Below are positions 63,064 through 64,000 of a stretch of DNA of 64,000 bases, one piece after another. The notes beneath the pieces were generated by a model. The model had not been told where the DNA came from, made no database searches, and was given only the letters and a program-made list of their open reading frames with translations. Source of the DNA: Pohlia nutans (Eukaryota; Streptophyta; Bryopsida; Bryales; Mniaceae); the NCBI GenBank assembly GCA_022496805.1, contig CM040088.1:32060452-32124451 (forward strand), in the 5' to 3' direction. Both the position numbers and the translations under genes were made by a program. The number at the start of each line of letters is the position of its first letter. Position 1 is the stretch's first letter.

Positions 63064-63490
63064 CCCTTAAATGCGCAGATGTACGTTTGAAGGAAGTGAA
63101 TACAAGGAGGTCTTTTTGGTAATGCCAATAAGTTAATGCCCCAAAAATGACTTTTTGAACCTGAAATTTTTTCGCCACACATGCGTATGGAACAATGAGA
63201 TGTGGGAATTTTGGTAGAATTTTGTGAGTACAACTGCCATCCACAAAGTACATGCATTCTAGAGGAATATCTACACTGGTATTTATACAAATACGTATAA
63301 ACAACCATTCATCAGGCCACAAAATCTACAAAAATATTCCATTTATTTTTTTGAAAAGTCCACAATTCTCTACATTACAATGCACAGAACTTTGATGTTC
63401 AACATCCAGTTCAATTCAGCCATTAGCCACAAGTTTTTCACAATATGAGCTGAACCATGGACCACTATGGTCCACCTGCACACTTAAGGG
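63064..63490. mobile_element. TTAA-type MITE, 427-bp family
   Basis: Begins CCCTTAAATGCGCAG after TTAA (63060-63063) and ends CACTTAAGGG before TTGA (decayed TTAA, 63491-63494). Single copy in this window. The overlapping ORFs on the - strand are not supported as genes. Confidence 0.65.
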
Positions 63491-63494
63491 TTGA

Positions 63495-64000
63495 GGTAGA
63501 GAGACCTTATTCCAACTCTTAAAGCGGGTGTGCAACCCCATTCCCTTGGAGTAGGAAAGTTCCCTAGTGGATTTCAAATCCCTATGAACGTGGGAGTAAG
63601 GTGGCGATCCCTTGTTGCATGCAAACTTCAAGATCTCCCATCACCACACTACCACAATTCATACAAGTTTTGAAATCACTCATTGTGTACACAACTTTGA
63701 GAATTAGAAGTTGAATGTGGTTTCATTTTGAAAATGATTGCGAGAGCCTCGATTTGATACTAAACTCAAGACTTGGGGTTTCAAATTGTGTACATGGTTT
63801 TTTTTCCTTTGGCTTCTTTGAGCCAAATACTAGTGTTGTGGCATAATCATAGTGGTTTAAATCTAGAAGAACTACCCTCCATTGCCTGCATGGTGTACTG
63901 CTACAATGCAACAACCCCCCCAAATTGTGTCCACAATTGCCAAAAAACAATAGACAACAAGTGAAGAATTGTAAATCTTCAAATGCTCATAGTGGCACAA
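63495..64000. other. Window end, no gene recognised
   Basis: Intergenic sequence with short ORFs on both strands and no recognisable domain or repeat boundary. Confidence 0.3.

Overview
The window looks like nuclear DNA of a green land plant. Two genes belong to plastid or starch biology (a SEX4-type phosphoglucan phosphatase and a CRUMPLED LEAF/CpcT-type plastid envelope protein), a third has an ATL-type RING-H2 layout typical of plants, and all are split by short GT-AG introns. Intergenic DNA is AT-rich and packed with small inverted-repeat transposons (MITEs). The mix suggests a non-seed plant, perhaps a moss, but the species guess is weak. All gene models below were read by hand from splice sites and reading frame; none has transcript support.

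Layout. 0.7-2.0 kb (-): RING-H2 E3 ligase with a pure 52-codon CAA polyglutamine tract. 2-8.7 kb: MITEs, including a ~980 bp near-palindrome. 8.7-11.4 kb (-): SETD9-like SET-domain protein with three small transposons in its introns. 13.6-16.7 kb: a candidate TIR element holding a trihelix (Myb/SANT-like) ORF and two damaged exons of serine:glyoxylate aminotransferase. 18.5-21.8 kb (-): SEX4-like phosphatase, 13 exons. 24.8-26.7 kb: nested MITEs. 27.5-30.6 kb (-): CRL-like gene with a ~560 bp TTTA microsatellite in an intron. 31-38 kb: repeats. 38.4-41.8 kb (-): decayed, 5'-truncated non-LTR-type element with RNase H and zinc-finger regions, next to a possible SINE. 43.3-45.5 kb (+): NSE4 kleisin of SMC5/6. 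48.6-49.9 kb (+): methionine-sulfoxide reductase B. 50-64 kb: repeats with no gene recognised.

The genes do not form a pathway; they are unrelated single genes, each with its own introns. The unifying signal is a set of MITE families (about 225, 430, 540, 560, 570 and 580 bp) whose ends read CCCYWAA...TTWRGGG and which are flanked by TTAA. One copy sits inside another of the same family, and comparison with an unbroken copy at 31.3 kb proves an exact TTAA target duplication. TTAA plus CCC/GGG ends is the hallmark of the piggyBac superfamily, which is not a usual component of land-plant genomes, so this is the most notable finding in the window.
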